A stretch of DNA of 64,000 bases from NCBI RefSeq assembly GCF_021568775.1, contig NZ_JAKGSG010000029.1:1-64000 (forward strand), given 5' to 3'. This DNA comes from Antribacter soli (GTDB lineage Bacteria > Actinomycetota > Actinomycetes > Actinomycetales > Cellulomonadaceae). A program made the translations under genes and the position numbers. The notes under the pieces were generated by a model. The model saw nothing but the letters and a program-made list of their open reading frames with translations, had not been told where the DNA came from and made no database searches. Shown here piece by piece: positions 45,895-55,768 of the stretch (positions are counted from its first letter, which is position 1; each line of letters opens with the position of its first letter).

Positions 45895-47295
45895 ATGACC
45901 GACAGCGACTTTCCCGTCCCACCGGCGCCGGCCGGTCCGCCGCCTGACGATGGCTGGACCCGAAAGGTGCTGACCGACGACGTCGTCGAGGCCTGGACAG
46001 AGCGCGTCCGCACGGCGCTGCCTGGCACGGAGGTGCCGCGCGTGTTCCGCGCGTGCCTCGCGCGGACGATCCGCCGTAGCCTGATGCGCCTCGACTCCGG
46101 CGAGGTCGCGGTGATCACGGGCGACATCCCCGCGATGTGGCTGCGCGACTCCAGCACGCAGATGTGGCCGTACCTCACTCTTGTCGCGAGCGACCCCCGG
46201 GGCCCGCTGGCGGACGTCCTCGTCGGCGTGGCACTTCGACAGCTCGCGCTCATCGTGCACGACCCCTATGCGAACGCATTCAACCTGCGGCCGGACGGCC
46301 GGGCGCACAACCCTGATGACGAGTGGGGCGAGCACCCGGCGGACCAGCTGATCTGGGAGCGGAAGTACGAGGTGGACTCCCTGTGCTTTCCGCTGCAGCT
46401 GGCCACGCGGCTCTTCGAGGTGACAGGGCGACGGGAGGTGCTCGGGCCTGCACTCCAGGCGGCGCAGGTCGTGGTCCGGACGCTGCGGACCGAGCAGGAC
46501 CATGAACGGTTCTCGCCGTACCGGTTCGTGAGGCCCGGCGGCAACGCGCTCGACACGCTGCCCCGTGGCGGTAGAGGAGGTCCGGTTGCCGTCACCGGGA
46601 TGACCTGGTCCGGGTTCCGCCCGAGCGACGATGCGTGCACCTACGGCTACAACGTGCCCGCGAACCTGCACGCAGCGGCGGTGCTGGACGACATCGGAGC
46701 GCTGGTCACCGCCGCCTCGGAAGAATCCGGTCCGGCCCTCGCGGCCGAGGCCCGGGTGCTCGCCGACGAGCTGCGCGCCGGGGTCGAGCGGTATGGCGTC
46801 GTGGTGCACCCTGTGCATGGCGAGATCTACGCCTACGAGGTCGACGGACTCGGCGCGCACCTGCTCATGGACGACGCGAACCTTCCGAGCCTCCTGTCGC
46901 TGCCCCTCATCACGAACGTCCGGCAGGACGATGCGCGGTACATGCGTACCCGCCGGTTCGTGCTCTCCCCAGAAAACCCCACGTTCACGCAGGGAACCGC
47001 ACTCGGGGGCGTGGGCAGCCCCCACACCTGGCCCGGCTGGGTGTGGCCCATCGCTGTCGCTACGGAAGGGCTCACGACCCAGAACCGCTCGCGTCGCGTC
47101 GAGGCGCTCCGAACTCTGGCGGCAACCACCGCCGGCACCGACCACATGCACGAGAGTGTGAACGCCGGCGACCCTACGCGGTTCACGCGCCCCTGGTTCT
47201 CGTGGGCAGACTCGATGTTCTGCCTGCTCGCGCTCGCGACAGCCGCACCTGACCGGTACGTGCCACCGGCGGCCCCCCGCGCTGAGCCCGCCTGA
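45895..47295 (+). CDS. GH125 exo-alpha-1,6-mannosidase
   Basis: A 466-residue cytosolic glycosidase (DUF1237/GH125), a metal-independent inverting alpha-mannosidase. TGDIPAMWLRDSSTQMWPY (near residue 75), WERKYEVDSLCFPLQL (near 155), YGYNVPANL and TGTDHMHESVNAGDPTRFTRPWFSWADSMF (near 415) are the family's conserved blocks and contain the catalytic acids. No signal peptide. TATCGT eight bases before the ATG suggests a leaderless start. It heads a locus of mannosidases, a fucosidase and a sugar transporter and probably trims imported alpha-mannosides. Confidence 0.92.
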   Translation: MTDSDFPVPPAPAGPPPDDGWTRKVLTDDVVEAWTERVRTALPGTEVPRVFRACLARTIRRSLMRLDSGEVAVITGDIPAMWLRDSSTQMWPYLTLVASDPRGPLADVLVGVALRQLALIVHDPYANAFNLRPDGRAHNPDDEWGEHPADQLIWERKYEVDSLCFPLQLATRLFEVTGRREVLGPALQAAQVVVRTLRTEQDHERFSPYRFVRPGGNALDTLPRGGRGGPVAVTGMTWSGFRPSDDACTYGYNVPANLHAAAVLDDIGALVTAASEESGPALAAEARVLADELRAGVERYGVVVHPVHGEIYAYEVDGLGAHLLMDDANLPSLLSLPLITNVRQDDARYMRTRRFVLSPENPTFTQGTALGGVGSPHTWPGWVWPIAVATEGLTTQNRSRRVEALRTLAATTAGTDHMHESVNAGDPTRFTRPWFSWADSMFCLLALATAAPDRYVPPAAPRAEPA

Positions 47296-47311
47296 TTCGT
47301 CCCGCTTCGCG

Positions 47312-47359
47312 TTGGGTCTTCCCAGTGACGAAACTAACAGTTAAGGTACCTGTTAGTTT
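47312..47359 (+). promoter_or_regulatory. Promoter and ROK operator of the glycan locus
   Basis: AAACTAACAG (47331-47340) and CTGTTAGTTT (47350-47359) form a perfect 10-bp inverted repeat with 9 bases between. It covers the -10 region; TTGGGT (47312-47317) lies 17 bases before TAACAG. AT-rich palindromes of this type are bound by XylR/NagC-like ROK repressors, and a ROK gene follows. Confidence 0.8.
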
Positions 47360-47383
47360 AATGGCCCAAGCGGGAGGACCGCG

Positions 47384-48532
47384 ATGGCGATGAAGGCTCT
47401 GTCGGCCAATGAGCTCGGCGTCATAGAGCTGCTGCTCACGCACCGATCGCTGTCTCGCAGCGATCTCGCCGCCACCACGGGTCTGTCGAAGCCTGCGACC
47501 AACGACCTCATCGCAAGGCTCGTCGAGGGCGGGCTGGTGGTCGAGGCCGGCGAGGTCGGAACCTTGCGACGCGGCCCGAACGCGATGCACTTCAGGGCGG
47601 CGACCGAGATCGCTGTCGTGGCGGGCGTCGTGATGCAGCCGACCCATGTGAGCGCGGTGGTCGCCGATCTCGCGGGTGACCCGCTGGGTGAGGTCGACGT
47701 ACCGCGCCGCGGAGAGGACCCGGCAGCGCACGTCGCGACGGCCGTACGCGCCGCCGCGGTCGAAGCCGGCTACGGGAGCGCGGACCTGTGGCAGGTCGTG
47801 GTTGGCACCCCGGGCGTCGTCACGCCCGACGGCGACCTCGACTTCGTCTCCGAGCACCCCGACTGGCGCACCGGGCAGCGCGACCGACTCACCGCTGCGC
47901 TGCGTTGCCCTGTCTATCTCGAGAACGACGTCAACCTTGCGGCGCTGGCCGAGGCGCGCACGGGTAGCGCTCGCGACGCTGCCAGCTTCACGTTGCTGAG
48001 CCTCGACGAAGGCCTCGGCGCCGCCACCGTTCTGGACGGCGTGCTTCTGCGCGGTGCACACGGGTACGCCGGGGAGCTGGGCCTGGCACCCGCGGGGTTT
48101 GGTGAGGCGCCGATCGGCACCCCCGACGCGGGCCTGCACAGCAAGGTCGGCCGGCGGGCCCTGCAAGAGCTGCTCGACGACCACGGTCTCCCCGGACGCA
48201 CTCCGGAGCAGGTGCTCGCCGGCGACGACCCTGCGGGCGCCGGGTTCCGGTCCGAGGTCGCCCGCCGTGTCGCGGTTGTCGTGGCGACGGTGTGCACCTT
48301 GCTGGATCCCGAGCTCGTCGTGCTGACCGGCTCCGTCGGCATCGCGGGAGGCGAGCGGCTCGCGCATGCTGCCGAGACCCTCATCCGGGACGCCTCGCAA
48401 TTGCGCCCACGGATCGTGCCCACCGGCATCGGCGCCGGCGCCGGTCTGTCGGGCGCGCTGGCTCAGGCCGTCGACAACGCGCGAGACCACGTGTACGGAC
48501 GCCCCGCACACCGCAGATCCGGTCGCCTATGA
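47384..48532 (+). CDS. ROK family transcriptional regulator
   Basis: A 382-residue protein with an N-terminal winged helix (LGVIELLLTHRSLSRSDLAATTGLSKPATNDLIARLVEGGL, residues 11-52) and a C-terminal ROK sugar-binding domain (VVGTPGVVTPDGDLDFV, near 142; LENDVNLAALAEA, near 180). The usual zinc motif (CGxxGC) is absent after GYAGELG, so zinc binding is doubtful and it is unlikely to be a kinase. GGGAGGACCGCG precedes the ATG. It probably represses its own promoter and the downstream transporter-hydrolase genes until a mannose-, fucose- or GlcNAc-containing ligand binds. Confidence 0.92.
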   Translation: MAMKALSANELGVIELLLTHRSLSRSDLAATTGLSKPATNDLIARLVEGGLVVEAGEVGTLRRGPNAMHFRAATEIAVVAGVVMQPTHVSAVVADLAGDPLGEVDVPRRGEDPAAHVATAVRAAAVEAGYGSADLWQVVVGTPGVVTPDGDLDFVSEHPDWRTGQRDRLTAALRCPVYLENDVNLAALAEARTGSARDAASFTLLSLDEGLGAATVLDGVLLRGAHGYAGELGLAPAGFGEAPIGTPDAGLHSKVGRRALQELLDDHGLPGRTPEQVLAGDDPAGAGFRSEVARRVAVVVATVCTLLDPELVVLTGSVGIAGGERLAHAAETLIRDASQLRPRIVPTGIGAGAGLSGALAQAVDNARDHVYGRPAHRRSGRL

Positions 48533-48632
48533 CCATTCGATCGAAGCTCTCTCAGATGTCGCCCGCTTGCCTCGATGCCCGGACCCCCCGGTCGCCGAGC
48601 TGACCAACCCCAGTTGAAAGGGCCCGCCTACC

Positions 48633-50042
48633 ATGTCACTCAACCCCCTTCGCCCGCCGGCCTGTCGCCGGCGTGCCGCTCGTGCCAGTGCCGGCATCGC
48701 CGGCCTCTCCGTGCTGCTCGCCGCGTGCGGCGTCGGTGGCGGTGGCAGCTCGACGTCCGCCGACGGTGACTCGCCCGCGATGGCCGGGCAGTGCGAGCTC
48801 AGCGAGGAGGTGGCGAACGACCAGCCGCTGAGCGGTGAGCCGTCGGGCACCATCACCTTCCAGACCACAGCGCTCAAGGAGTCGTTCTCGCCGTACTTCG
48901 AGTCACTCATCGCCGCATTCGAAGAGGAGTACCCGGACGTCACCGTCGAGTGGCAGGACGACCCCGGCGATGCGACGTTCACCCAGCGCCTGGTCACCGA
49001 TGCGCAAGCGTGCGACCTGCCCGACGTCGTCAACGTGAACCAGACGACGGCGTATGCCCTCTACCGTGAGGGCTTCCTTCTCGACGTCTCCACGAAGGCC
49101 CCTGGCTACGGGGACGAATTCATCCCCTCGATCTGGGAGTCCCTGGTCTTCCCCGGCTCGGAGGACCACTACGTGATGCCCTGGTATTGGGGACTGACGG
49201 GGCTCCAGACCTTCAACACCGAGCTGATGACCCAGGTGGGCCTCGACCCGGCAGCCCCGCCCAGGTCCGTGTTGGAGCAGTTCGACATGGCCACCACCGT
49301 GGCGCAGAACTCCGGCGGCGACTTCTACGCCTTCGCCGCCAACCCGGCCCAGCGCGTGCCCAGCGACTGGCAGCTCATGGACGCGGCCGTCATCAACGAG
49401 GACGAGAGCGAGTTCACCTTCGCCGACGACCCGAAGATCCTCGAGTGGCTCGAGAAGTACGCGGAGATCTACGCCGCGGGCGCGCTGCCCAAGGACACCC
49501 TGTCGAGCGATGTCGACGTGACGCAGCTCTACTCGGCCGGCGACGTCGTATGGGGCTCCACGAATGCCTCGTTCCTGCGCTACGTCCAGGAGACGAACCC
49601 GGCGACGTACGAGAGTACGGGCGTCGCCTCGCTGCTCGACGAGCGCGGCACGGCGTTCCAGGAGGGCCAGCTCATCGGCATCCCCTCTACCTCCGACAAC
49701 CCCGTCGCCGCGCTCGCCTTCGCGCAGTTCCTCCTGAGCCCGGAGTGGCAGACGACGTTCGTCGAGGACGAGCGGATCTCCAACTTCCCGTCGACGTCCG
49801 AGTCGCTGGACATCCCGAAGTTCAGTGACTTCTCCGGCGGGACGCCCCTCGATCGGGCCAACGAGATCTCCGTCGAGCTCGCGACGGACGCCGTCAACAC
49901 GTTCATCTACAACTGGTCCGACGCGGTGAACTCCGCAGTGGTGTCGGAGCTGCAGCTCGCGATCGCGGGTGACAAGCCGGCAGCTGAGGCACTCCAGGAC
50001 GCGGAGGATGCGGCAAACGAGATCCTCGCGAACCAGGGCTGA
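48633..50042 (+). CDS. Sugar ABC transporter substrate-binding lipoprotein
   Basis: A 469-residue binding protein of the CUT1 type. A lipoprotein signal ends at LLAAC (Cys32), followed by a Gly/Ser linker. The family patterns GTITFQTTALKESFSPYFESL, FEEEYPDVTVEWQD and the later PDVVNVNQTTAYALYREG are present. It should capture oligosaccharides outside the membrane and pass them to the two permeases that follow. GAAAGGG precedes the ATG. No ATPase gene is in this operon; actinobacteria commonly share one MsiK/MalK ATPase among such systems, which would sit elsewhere. Confidence 0.93.
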   Translation: MSLNPLRPPACRRRAARASAGIAGLSVLLAACGVGGGGSSTSADGDSPAMAGQCELSEEVANDQPLSGEPSGTITFQTTALKESFSPYFESLIAAFEEEYPDVTVEWQDDPGDATFTQRLVTDAQACDLPDVVNVNQTTAYALYREGFLLDVSTKAPGYGDEFIPSIWESLVFPGSEDHYVMPWYWGLTGLQTFNTELMTQVGLDPAAPPRSVLEQFDMATTVAQNSGGDFYAFAANPAQRVPSDWQLMDAAVINEDESEFTFADDPKILEWLEKYAEIYAAGALPKDTLSSDVDVTQLYSAGDVVWGSTNASFLRYVQETNPATYESTGVASLLDERGTAFQEGQLIGIPSTSDNPVAALAFAQFLLSPEWQTTFVEDERISNFPSTSESLDIPKFSDFSGGTPLDRANEISVELATDAVNTFIYNWSDAVNSAVVSELQLAIAGDKPAAEALQDAEDAANEILANQG

Positions 50043-50065
50043 GACGCGACGGGCCAGGAGGAACG

Positions 50066-51052
50066 ATGACGATCACCACCTCGTCCGTGAAGCAGGTCCC
50101 GTGGGCGGCACGTACCCGCTCCGGCGGCGGAACGGGGCGCCTCCGCCGGCCCCGTTCCACCGCCGGAGCGGGGATGTACCGCCCGTGGTGGATGCCCGTG
50201 CTGTGGATCGCTCCCACGGTGATCGTCATCGCCGCCTTCGGCGTCTTCCCGTTCCTGAACACGATCGTGCTGTCGTTCACGAACGCCACTCCGCTCGGCG
50301 GCGGCGGTGAGTGGGTGGGTCTCGCCAACTACGAGCGCATGCTCACCGACGACAACTTCTGGCGTGCGACACGCAACTCCATCGTGTACGCGCTCATCGC
50401 CGTCCCGCTGCTCGTCGTGCTGCCGCTGATGATGGCCCAGCTTGTCTACAAGCACCTGCCAGGCATCGGCTTGTTCCGCACGGCCTTCTACGCGCCGGTC
50501 GTGGCGTCGATGGTGGCGGTCGCCCTCGTGTGGCAGAACCTGCTCAACGAGCGTGGACCGATCAACACCGCGCTCCGGAGCGTCGGCCTGGTCGACTCGC
50601 CCGTCCCCTTCCTCTCCGACCCGGTCTTGCTTCTCGCGTCTGCTATCGCCCTGACCGTCTGGAAGGGACTCGGCTGGTACATGATCTTCTACCTTGCGGC
50701 CCTCGCAAATGTGCCCTCTGACCTGTACGAGGCGGCCGAGCTCGACGGCGCAGGCGCGGTGCGCCAGTTCATCCACGTCACGGTGCCCGGCGTCCGCCTC
50801 ACGATGCTTCTCATCGCGATCATGTCGGGTATCGGGTCGCTCCGGGTGTTCACCGAGATCTACGTCCTGGGAGGCGCAACCGGTGGACCTGGCGGGCAGG
50901 TGCAGACCCTGCCCTTCTACATCCGTGACACCGCGCTCGATCCGATCGCCGGCAACGCGGGATACGGGGCAGCGGTCTCGGTCGCGCTGTTCCTTCTGAC
51001 GGTCGGCCTTGCCGTGCTGTCGCACAAGTTCGGCTCGAGGGAGGAGTCATGA
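50066..51052 (+). CDS. Sugar ABC transporter permease (MalF/UgpA type)
   Basis: A 328-residue inner-membrane permease with six helices and a charged N-terminal tail of about 45 residues. The EAA loop that contacts the ATPase is YEAAELDGAGAVRQFIHVTVPG (near residue 220). It follows the binding-protein gene by 23 bases and its stop overlaps the next permease by four bases, so the three act as one importer. Confidence 0.93.
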   Translation: MTITTSSVKQVPWAARTRSGGGTGRLRRPRSTAGAGMYRPWWMPVLWIAPTVIVIAAFGVFPFLNTIVLSFTNATPLGGGGEWVGLANYERMLTDDNFWRATRNSIVYALIAVPLLVVLPLMMAQLVYKHLPGIGLFRTAFYAPVVASMVAVALVWQNLLNERGPINTALRSVGLVDSPVPFLSDPVLLLASAIALTVWKGLGWYMIFYLAALANVPSDLYEAAELDGAGAVRQFIHVTVPGVRLTMLLIAIMSGIGSLRVFTEIYVLGGATGGPGGQVQTLPFYIRDTALDPIAGNAGYGAAVSVALFLLTVGLAVLSHKFGSREES

Positions 51053-51891
51053 CGTGGTGGTATGCCCGCGGACGCCAGCGCGCGGTCGTGGTGCGCTACG
51101 TGCTGCTCCTGCTCGTCCTCGCGATCTCTGTGGGCCCGCTGCTGTGGCAGCTGTTCTCCTCGTTGAAGGGAAGCGAAGAAGCGCTGTTCGGCAGCGAGGC
51201 CACCTTTCTCCCGCAGGACCCGTCGCTCGCGGCGTACCGCACCGTGTTCGAGCAGGTGCCGATGGCGCAGTACATCCGCAACAGCTTGATCATGTGCGCC
51301 CTGACGATCGGGTCGCAGGTCGTCTTCCCGACGCTCGCGGGCTACATGCTCTCTCGTCGTCATTGGCGTGGCCGGTCCGGCTTCTACAGCCTGCTCATCG
51401 TCTCGATGATGTTCCCGTTCGAGTCGATCATGGTGTCGCTGTACATGCAGATCCGTGACATGAGCCTGGACAACACGTTCGTCGGGGTCTGGCTGCCCGG
51501 AGCCATCGCGGCGGTCAATGTCCTCATCATGCGGGCGACGTTCGCGGCGGTACCGGACGAGATCGAGGACGCGGCGATGCTTGACGGCGCGGACGAGTGG
51601 CGCCGGTTCTTCCGCCTCTACCTGCCCGCGGCGAAGGGGTCGTTGGTGGTGGTGGTCATCAACTCCTTCATCGCGGCTTGGGACGACTTCCTGTGGCCTT
51701 TCATCGTGCTGCGATCTGAAGAGCTCTACACCCTGTCCCTCGGTCTGGCGCGCCTCGCCGCGTCGTCGCTGTCCTTCGACCCGCGGGTCATCATGGCCGG
51801 CTCGATCATCGCCATCGTCCCGATCATGGTTCTGTTCATCGCTGTGCAGCGGTACTTCTTCAAGGGTGTTGAGTCGGGGGCGATCAAGTGA
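51049..51891 (+). CDS. Sugar ABC transporter permease (MalG/UgpE type)
   Basis: A 280-residue second permease with six helices. Its EAA loop reads IEDAAMLDGADEWRRFFRLYLPAAKG (near residue 180). The ATG overlaps the end of the first permease gene (ATGA) and its stop overlaps the GTG of the GH29 gene, binding importer and hydrolases into a single transcript. Confidence 0.93.
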   Translation: MTWWYARGRQRAVVVRYVLLLLVLAISVGPLLWQLFSSLKGSEEALFGSEATFLPQDPSLAAYRTVFEQVPMAQYIRNSLIMCALTIGSQVVFPTLAGYMLSRRHWRGRSGFYSLLIVSMMFPFESIMVSLYMQIRDMSLDNTFVGVWLPGAIAAVNVLIMRATFAAVPDEIEDAAMLDGADEWRRFFRLYLPAAKGSLVVVVINSFIAAWDDFLWPFIVLRSEELYTLSLGLARLAASSLSFDPRVIMAGSIIAIVPIMVLFIAVQRYFFKGVESGAIK

Positions 51892-53189
51892 GGTGCAAGT
51901 CCGCAGCGACAGCCGGCGGACCGGTGATTGCGCCCACACCCGGGCAGCTCGCGTGGCAACGGCTCGGGATCGGCATGTTCGTCCACTTCGGGCTCAACAC
52001 CTTTCACGGTAAGGAGTGGAGCGACGGCACTCTGCCCGCAGAGTCGTTCGCCCCGACCGACCTTGATGCGCGCGAATGGGTCGACGTGGCGGTCGCTGCG
52101 GGCGCCCGATACCTCGTGCTGACGGCGAAACACCACGACGGGTTCTGCCTGTGGCCGACATCCACCACGGACTACTCCGTGGCGTCATCGCCGTGGCGCG
52201 CCGGGAGAGGCGACGTGGTCGCCGAGGTAGCGGAAGCGTGCCGCGCGGCAGGTATCGGTCTTGGCCTGTACCTGTCACCGTGGGACCGCAGCCATCCCGC
52301 CTACGCCGACCCGTCCGCGTACGCCGACGTGTATGCGACGCAGCTCACCGAGCTGTGCACACGCTACGGCGACCTCGTCGAACTGTGGTTCGACGGCGCC
52401 GGCTCGGAGGGCTACGCGTACGACTGGGACCGCATCACGGCGGTGCTACAGGCCCACCAGCCCGGCGCGATGGTGTTCAACATGGGCGCGCCCACCATTC
52501 GCTGGGTGGGCAACGAGGACGGTCTCGCGAGCGACCCGGTCGAGTACGTCGTCCGGCACACCCAGATGAGCAACTACACGATCGTCACGAGCGAGTTCGC
52601 CGAGGCGCTCTACCTGCCACCCGAGTGCGACGTGTCGGTCCGCCGCGGCTGGTTCTGGCGGGCGGACGACGAGCCCAAGACGCTCGAGCACCTGCTCGCG
52701 ATCTACTACCGCTCGGTGGGGCTGGGCGCCAACCTCCTGCTCAATGTGCCTCCCGACACCCGCGGCCGCATCGACGCGACGGACGCCGTCGTCGTACGCG
52801 CGTTCGGCGCCGAGGTGCGCCGCCGGTTCGGCTCGCCCCGGGAGGCGGTGCTGTCCGAGCCGACGGCCGCCGGCTCCCGGTGGCGCGCCGAGCTCACCGG
52901 CGACGGACCTGTGACGTTCGACCACGTCCAGCTGCGCGAGGATCTCGTGAGCGGCCAGCGGATCACCGGGCACACGGTGCGGCTCGACGGGCGAACCGTT
53001 GCACAGGGCGGCACGGTCGGCGTCGACCGCATTCACGTCGTCGGGCCCCTGACCGGCACAACGCTGGAGGTGGAGCTCGTCGGCGAGGGGGCGCGGCTGG
53101 CGAGCATCGCAGTCCACGCGACCGGATCCACGCACGCCCCACAGGTTCCGGAGCACTACGTCGCCCCCACCGACTACCCGGAGGACTAG
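51888..53189 (+). CDS. GH29 alpha-L-fucosidase
   Basis: A 433-residue cytosolic glycosidase without a signal peptide. GIGMFVHFGLNTFHGKEWSDG (near 27), LTAKHHDGFCLWPT (near 78) and the nucleophile region LVELWFDGAGSEG (near 165) are characteristic of GH29. GWFWRADDEPKT (near 260) and LLLNVPPDTRGRID (near 285) support it. The last 110 residues form a small beta domain. The start is GTG overlapping the permease stop. It should remove alpha-fucose, for example core fucose, from imported oligosaccharides. Confidence 0.92.
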   Translation: MRCKSAATAGGPVIAPTPGQLAWQRLGIGMFVHFGLNTFHGKEWSDGTLPAESFAPTDLDAREWVDVAVAAGARYLVLTAKHHDGFCLWPTSTTDYSVASSPWRAGRGDVVAEVAEACRAAGIGLGLYLSPWDRSHPAYADPSAYADVYATQLTELCTRYGDLVELWFDGAGSEGYAYDWDRITAVLQAHQPGAMVFNMGAPTIRWVGNEDGLASDPVEYVVRHTQMSNYTIVTSEFAEALYLPPECDVSVRRGWFWRADDEPKTLEHLLAIYYRSVGLGANLLLNVPPDTRGRIDATDAVVVRAFGAEVRRRFGSPREAVLSEPTAAGSRWRAELTGDGPVTFDHVQLREDLVSGQRITGHTVRLDGRTVAQGGTVGVDRIHVVGPLTGTTLEVELVGEGARLASIAVHATGSTHAPQVPEHYVAPTDYPED

Positions 53190-55768
53190 TGCCCGACGCC
53201 GTATCGCTCGAGCGCGCCCGGACGGATCCCCGCATCGTCGACCTTGCCGCAGTTCCGTGGCGAGTCCGCCTGCTCGCCACGCACCTCGGGCCCGGCACCC
53301 TGCCCCCGGGACCAACCGTGCACGCTGCGGCGGCAGCAGGAGTCGCCGCGACCGTGCCCGGGTCCGTCCACACCGACCTGATGGCCGCGGGACTCCTGCC
53401 CGACCCCTTCATGGACGACCATGCGGACACGGTCCGCTGGGTGGGTGAGAGCGACTGGGAGTACGCGACCACCGTCGATCTCGCGCCGACGGCGGTGGAG
53501 CACGCCCGACGTGCGGAACTCGTCCTCGAGGGGTTGGCGACGCTCGCGACGGTCCGGCTCAACGGCACCGAGGTCGCATCGACGGCGAACGCGCATCGCG
53601 CCTGGCATCTGGACGTGACAGATCTGCTGCGGGCCGGCGCCAACGACCTGACCGTGACCTTCGCCTCGGCGGCGCGAGCCATGCGGGAGGCCGACGACGG
53701 CGCGCTTCCTTACGACTGGGCGTACGCCTACAACCGCGTGCGCGTGATGGCCTGCAGCGTCGGTTGGGACTGGGCGCCGACGCTCGTCACCGCCGGCCTG
53801 TGGCGCGCCGCGCGCCTCGAGACCTGGTCCGGCGTTCGGCTGCGCGCCCACGTCGCCACCCGCCTGAGTGCGGATCTGACCGAGGGCATCCTCGTCGTCG
53901 ACGTGGTGCTCGACGGCCCGGTGGTCGCGTCGGGCACGGTTCAGGTGAGCCTGGGCGACCATGTCTGGCAGCGCGACGTCGACGGCGCCGCCCGCCTCGA
54001 GCTGGCGGTGGCCGACCCGGCGCCGTGGTGGCCACGCGGGTACGGCGACCCGGTGCGCCACGACGTCGTCGTCCGGTTGGTCGGCACCGGCCAGGAGCTG
54101 CACCGGCGGGTCGGGTTCCGGCACGTCACCCTGGACACGACCCCAGATGCCTGGGGCCGTTCCTGCACCCTCGTCGTCAACGGCCGGGCCGTGTTCGCGC
54201 GCGGCGCGAACTGGGTGCCCGACGATCTGCTTCTCTCCCGCATGACGCCCGCCCGGTACGCCGCTCGGGTCGCGCAGGCAGTCCAGGCGGAGATGACGAT
54301 GCTCCGGGTGTGGGGCGGCGGGACCTATGAGGACGAGGCGTTCTACGAGGCCTGTGACGAAGCGGGACTGCTCGTCTGGCAAGACTTCGCCTTCGCCTGT
54401 GCCGCCTACCCGGAGGACGAGTCGTTCGCCGGTGAGGTGGCCGCAGAGGCCCGGGAACAGGTCCGCCGACTTGTGCCACACCCGTGCGTCGTCGTCTGGA
54501 ACGGCTCCAACGAGAGCTTGCTCGGTTGGGCCGACTGGGGGTGGCCCGACCGCGTCGGGACGCGCGCCTGGGGAGAGGGCTACTTCCGCGGCATCCTCCC
54601 GGACATCGTCGCGCGGGAGGACCCGGGTACGCCGTACGTCCCCTCCAGCCCTTTTTCCACGACGCCCGGCGTCGGACCCAACGTTGACGGCGAGGGCAGC
54701 GCACACCTCTGGGATCAGTGGAACCTGCTCGACCACACGACGTACCGCGACCACGTTCCCCGCTTCGCCGCAGAGCTCGGCTACCAGGCGCCGCCTACGT
54801 GGCGCACGCTCACCGGCGCCTTGTCTCTCGACCCGCGCAGGCTCACCCCGACGGCACCCGCTCTCGCCGGGCGGCAGAAGCAGTCGGGCGGCATGGCACA
54901 CCTCGTGCGCCGGCTCGACGGGCACGTGCCGGACCCCGACGCGCTCGTCGACGACCTGGACGACTGGCTCTGGGCGACGCAGCTGAACCAGGCCGATGCC
55001 TTGCGCACCGCCGCGGAGCATCTCCGCGGTCACTGGCCTCGCACTGCCGGATGCCTGGTGTGGCAGCTCAACGACGCGTGGCCCGGCATCTCGTGGTCGC
55101 TGATCGACCACGACGGGCGCCCCAAACCCGCCCTCTACGCGGTGCAACGCGCTTACGCGCCCCGGCTCGTCACTCTTCAGCCCCGGGACGGTGCTACCGC
55201 CGCCGTCCTGGTGAACGACACCGACACCGCCTGGGACGCGAGAGTGCTCGTCCAGCGCGTTCACGTCACGGACGGCCCCGTGGCGGCCACCGTCCTCGAC
55301 GTCCCGGTCGGACCACGCGCGGTTGCCCAGCGCCACGTCCCGCCCGACGTCGCCCTCCCCCATGCCCGCCGGGAGGAGGTGCTGGTCGCCGACGCGCTCG
55401 ACGACCCGGCGTGCGCCGGAGCCTCGGTCGGTTCGGGCGCGCCCACCCCGCGTGCGCGTCGGGCAGTGGCGGCGCTGTGCCGCGAGGACGGCGTGCGGTG
55501 GCCCCGCGCGCTTTCCCGCACCCGCGTGGTGCCCACCACGAACGGCGTCGACGTCGAGATCACCGCCGATGTGCTCATCGCCGACGTGACGATCCTGGCA
55601 GACCGCGTCCACCCCGACGCCCGCGTCGCGGACGCGCTCCACACTCTCCTGCCAGGGGAGAGCGTCACCGTCCACGTCGCCCTGCCCCAAGCCCCGGCTG
55701 CCGCGACGCGGCGCGCACTCGCCGGTCCGCCCGTGCTGCGAACCAGGAATGACCTATGGCACCGATGA
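53189..55768 (+). CDS. GH2 beta-mannosidase
   Basis: An 859-residue cytosolic enzyme that releases beta-linked mannose, as in Man-beta-1,4-GlcNAc. The sugar-binding domain starts at VPGSVHTDLMAAGLLPDPF and the WEYATTVDL block follows, as in human-type beta-mannosidases. The acid/base is Glu in VVWNGSNESL (near 437) and the nucleophile is Glu in FAAELGYQAPP (near 530). WQLNDAWPGISWS (near 628) is the diagnostic late motif. The GTG at 53189 overlaps the GH29 TAG by one base. It fits the glycan locus precisely. Confidence 0.92.
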   Translation: MPDAVSLERARTDPRIVDLAAVPWRVRLLATHLGPGTLPPGPTVHAAAAAGVAATVPGSVHTDLMAAGLLPDPFMDDHADTVRWVGESDWEYATTVDLAPTAVEHARRAELVLEGLATLATVRLNGTEVASTANAHRAWHLDVTDLLRAGANDLTVTFASAARAMREADDGALPYDWAYAYNRVRVMACSVGWDWAPTLVTAGLWRAARLETWSGVRLRAHVATRLSADLTEGILVVDVVLDGPVVASGTVQVSLGDHVWQRDVDGAARLELAVADPAPWWPRGYGDPVRHDVVVRLVGTGQELHRRVGFRHVTLDTTPDAWGRSCTLVVNGRAVFARGANWVPDDLLLSRMTPARYAARVAQAVQAEMTMLRVWGGGTYEDEAFYEACDEAGLLVWQDFAFACAAYPEDESFAGEVAAEAREQVRRLVPHPCVVVWNGSNESLLGWADWGWPDRVGTRAWGEGYFRGILPDIVAREDPGTPYVPSSPFSTTPGVGPNVDGEGSAHLWDQWNLLDHTTYRDHVPRFAAELGYQAPPTWRTLTGALSLDPRRLTPTAPALAGRQKQSGGMAHLVRRLDGHVPDPDALVDDLDDWLWATQLNQADALRTAAEHLRGHWPRTAGCLVWQLNDAWPGISWSLIDHDGRPKPALYAVQRAYAPRLVTLQPRDGATAAVLVNDTDTAWDARVLVQRVHVTDGPVAATVLDVPVGPRAVAQRHVPPDVALPHARREEVLVADALDDPACAGASVGSGAPTPRARRAVAALCREDGVRWPRALSRTRVVPTTNGVDVEITADVLIADVTILADRVHPDARVADALHTLLPGESVTVHVALPQAPAAATRRALAGPPVLRTRNDLWHR

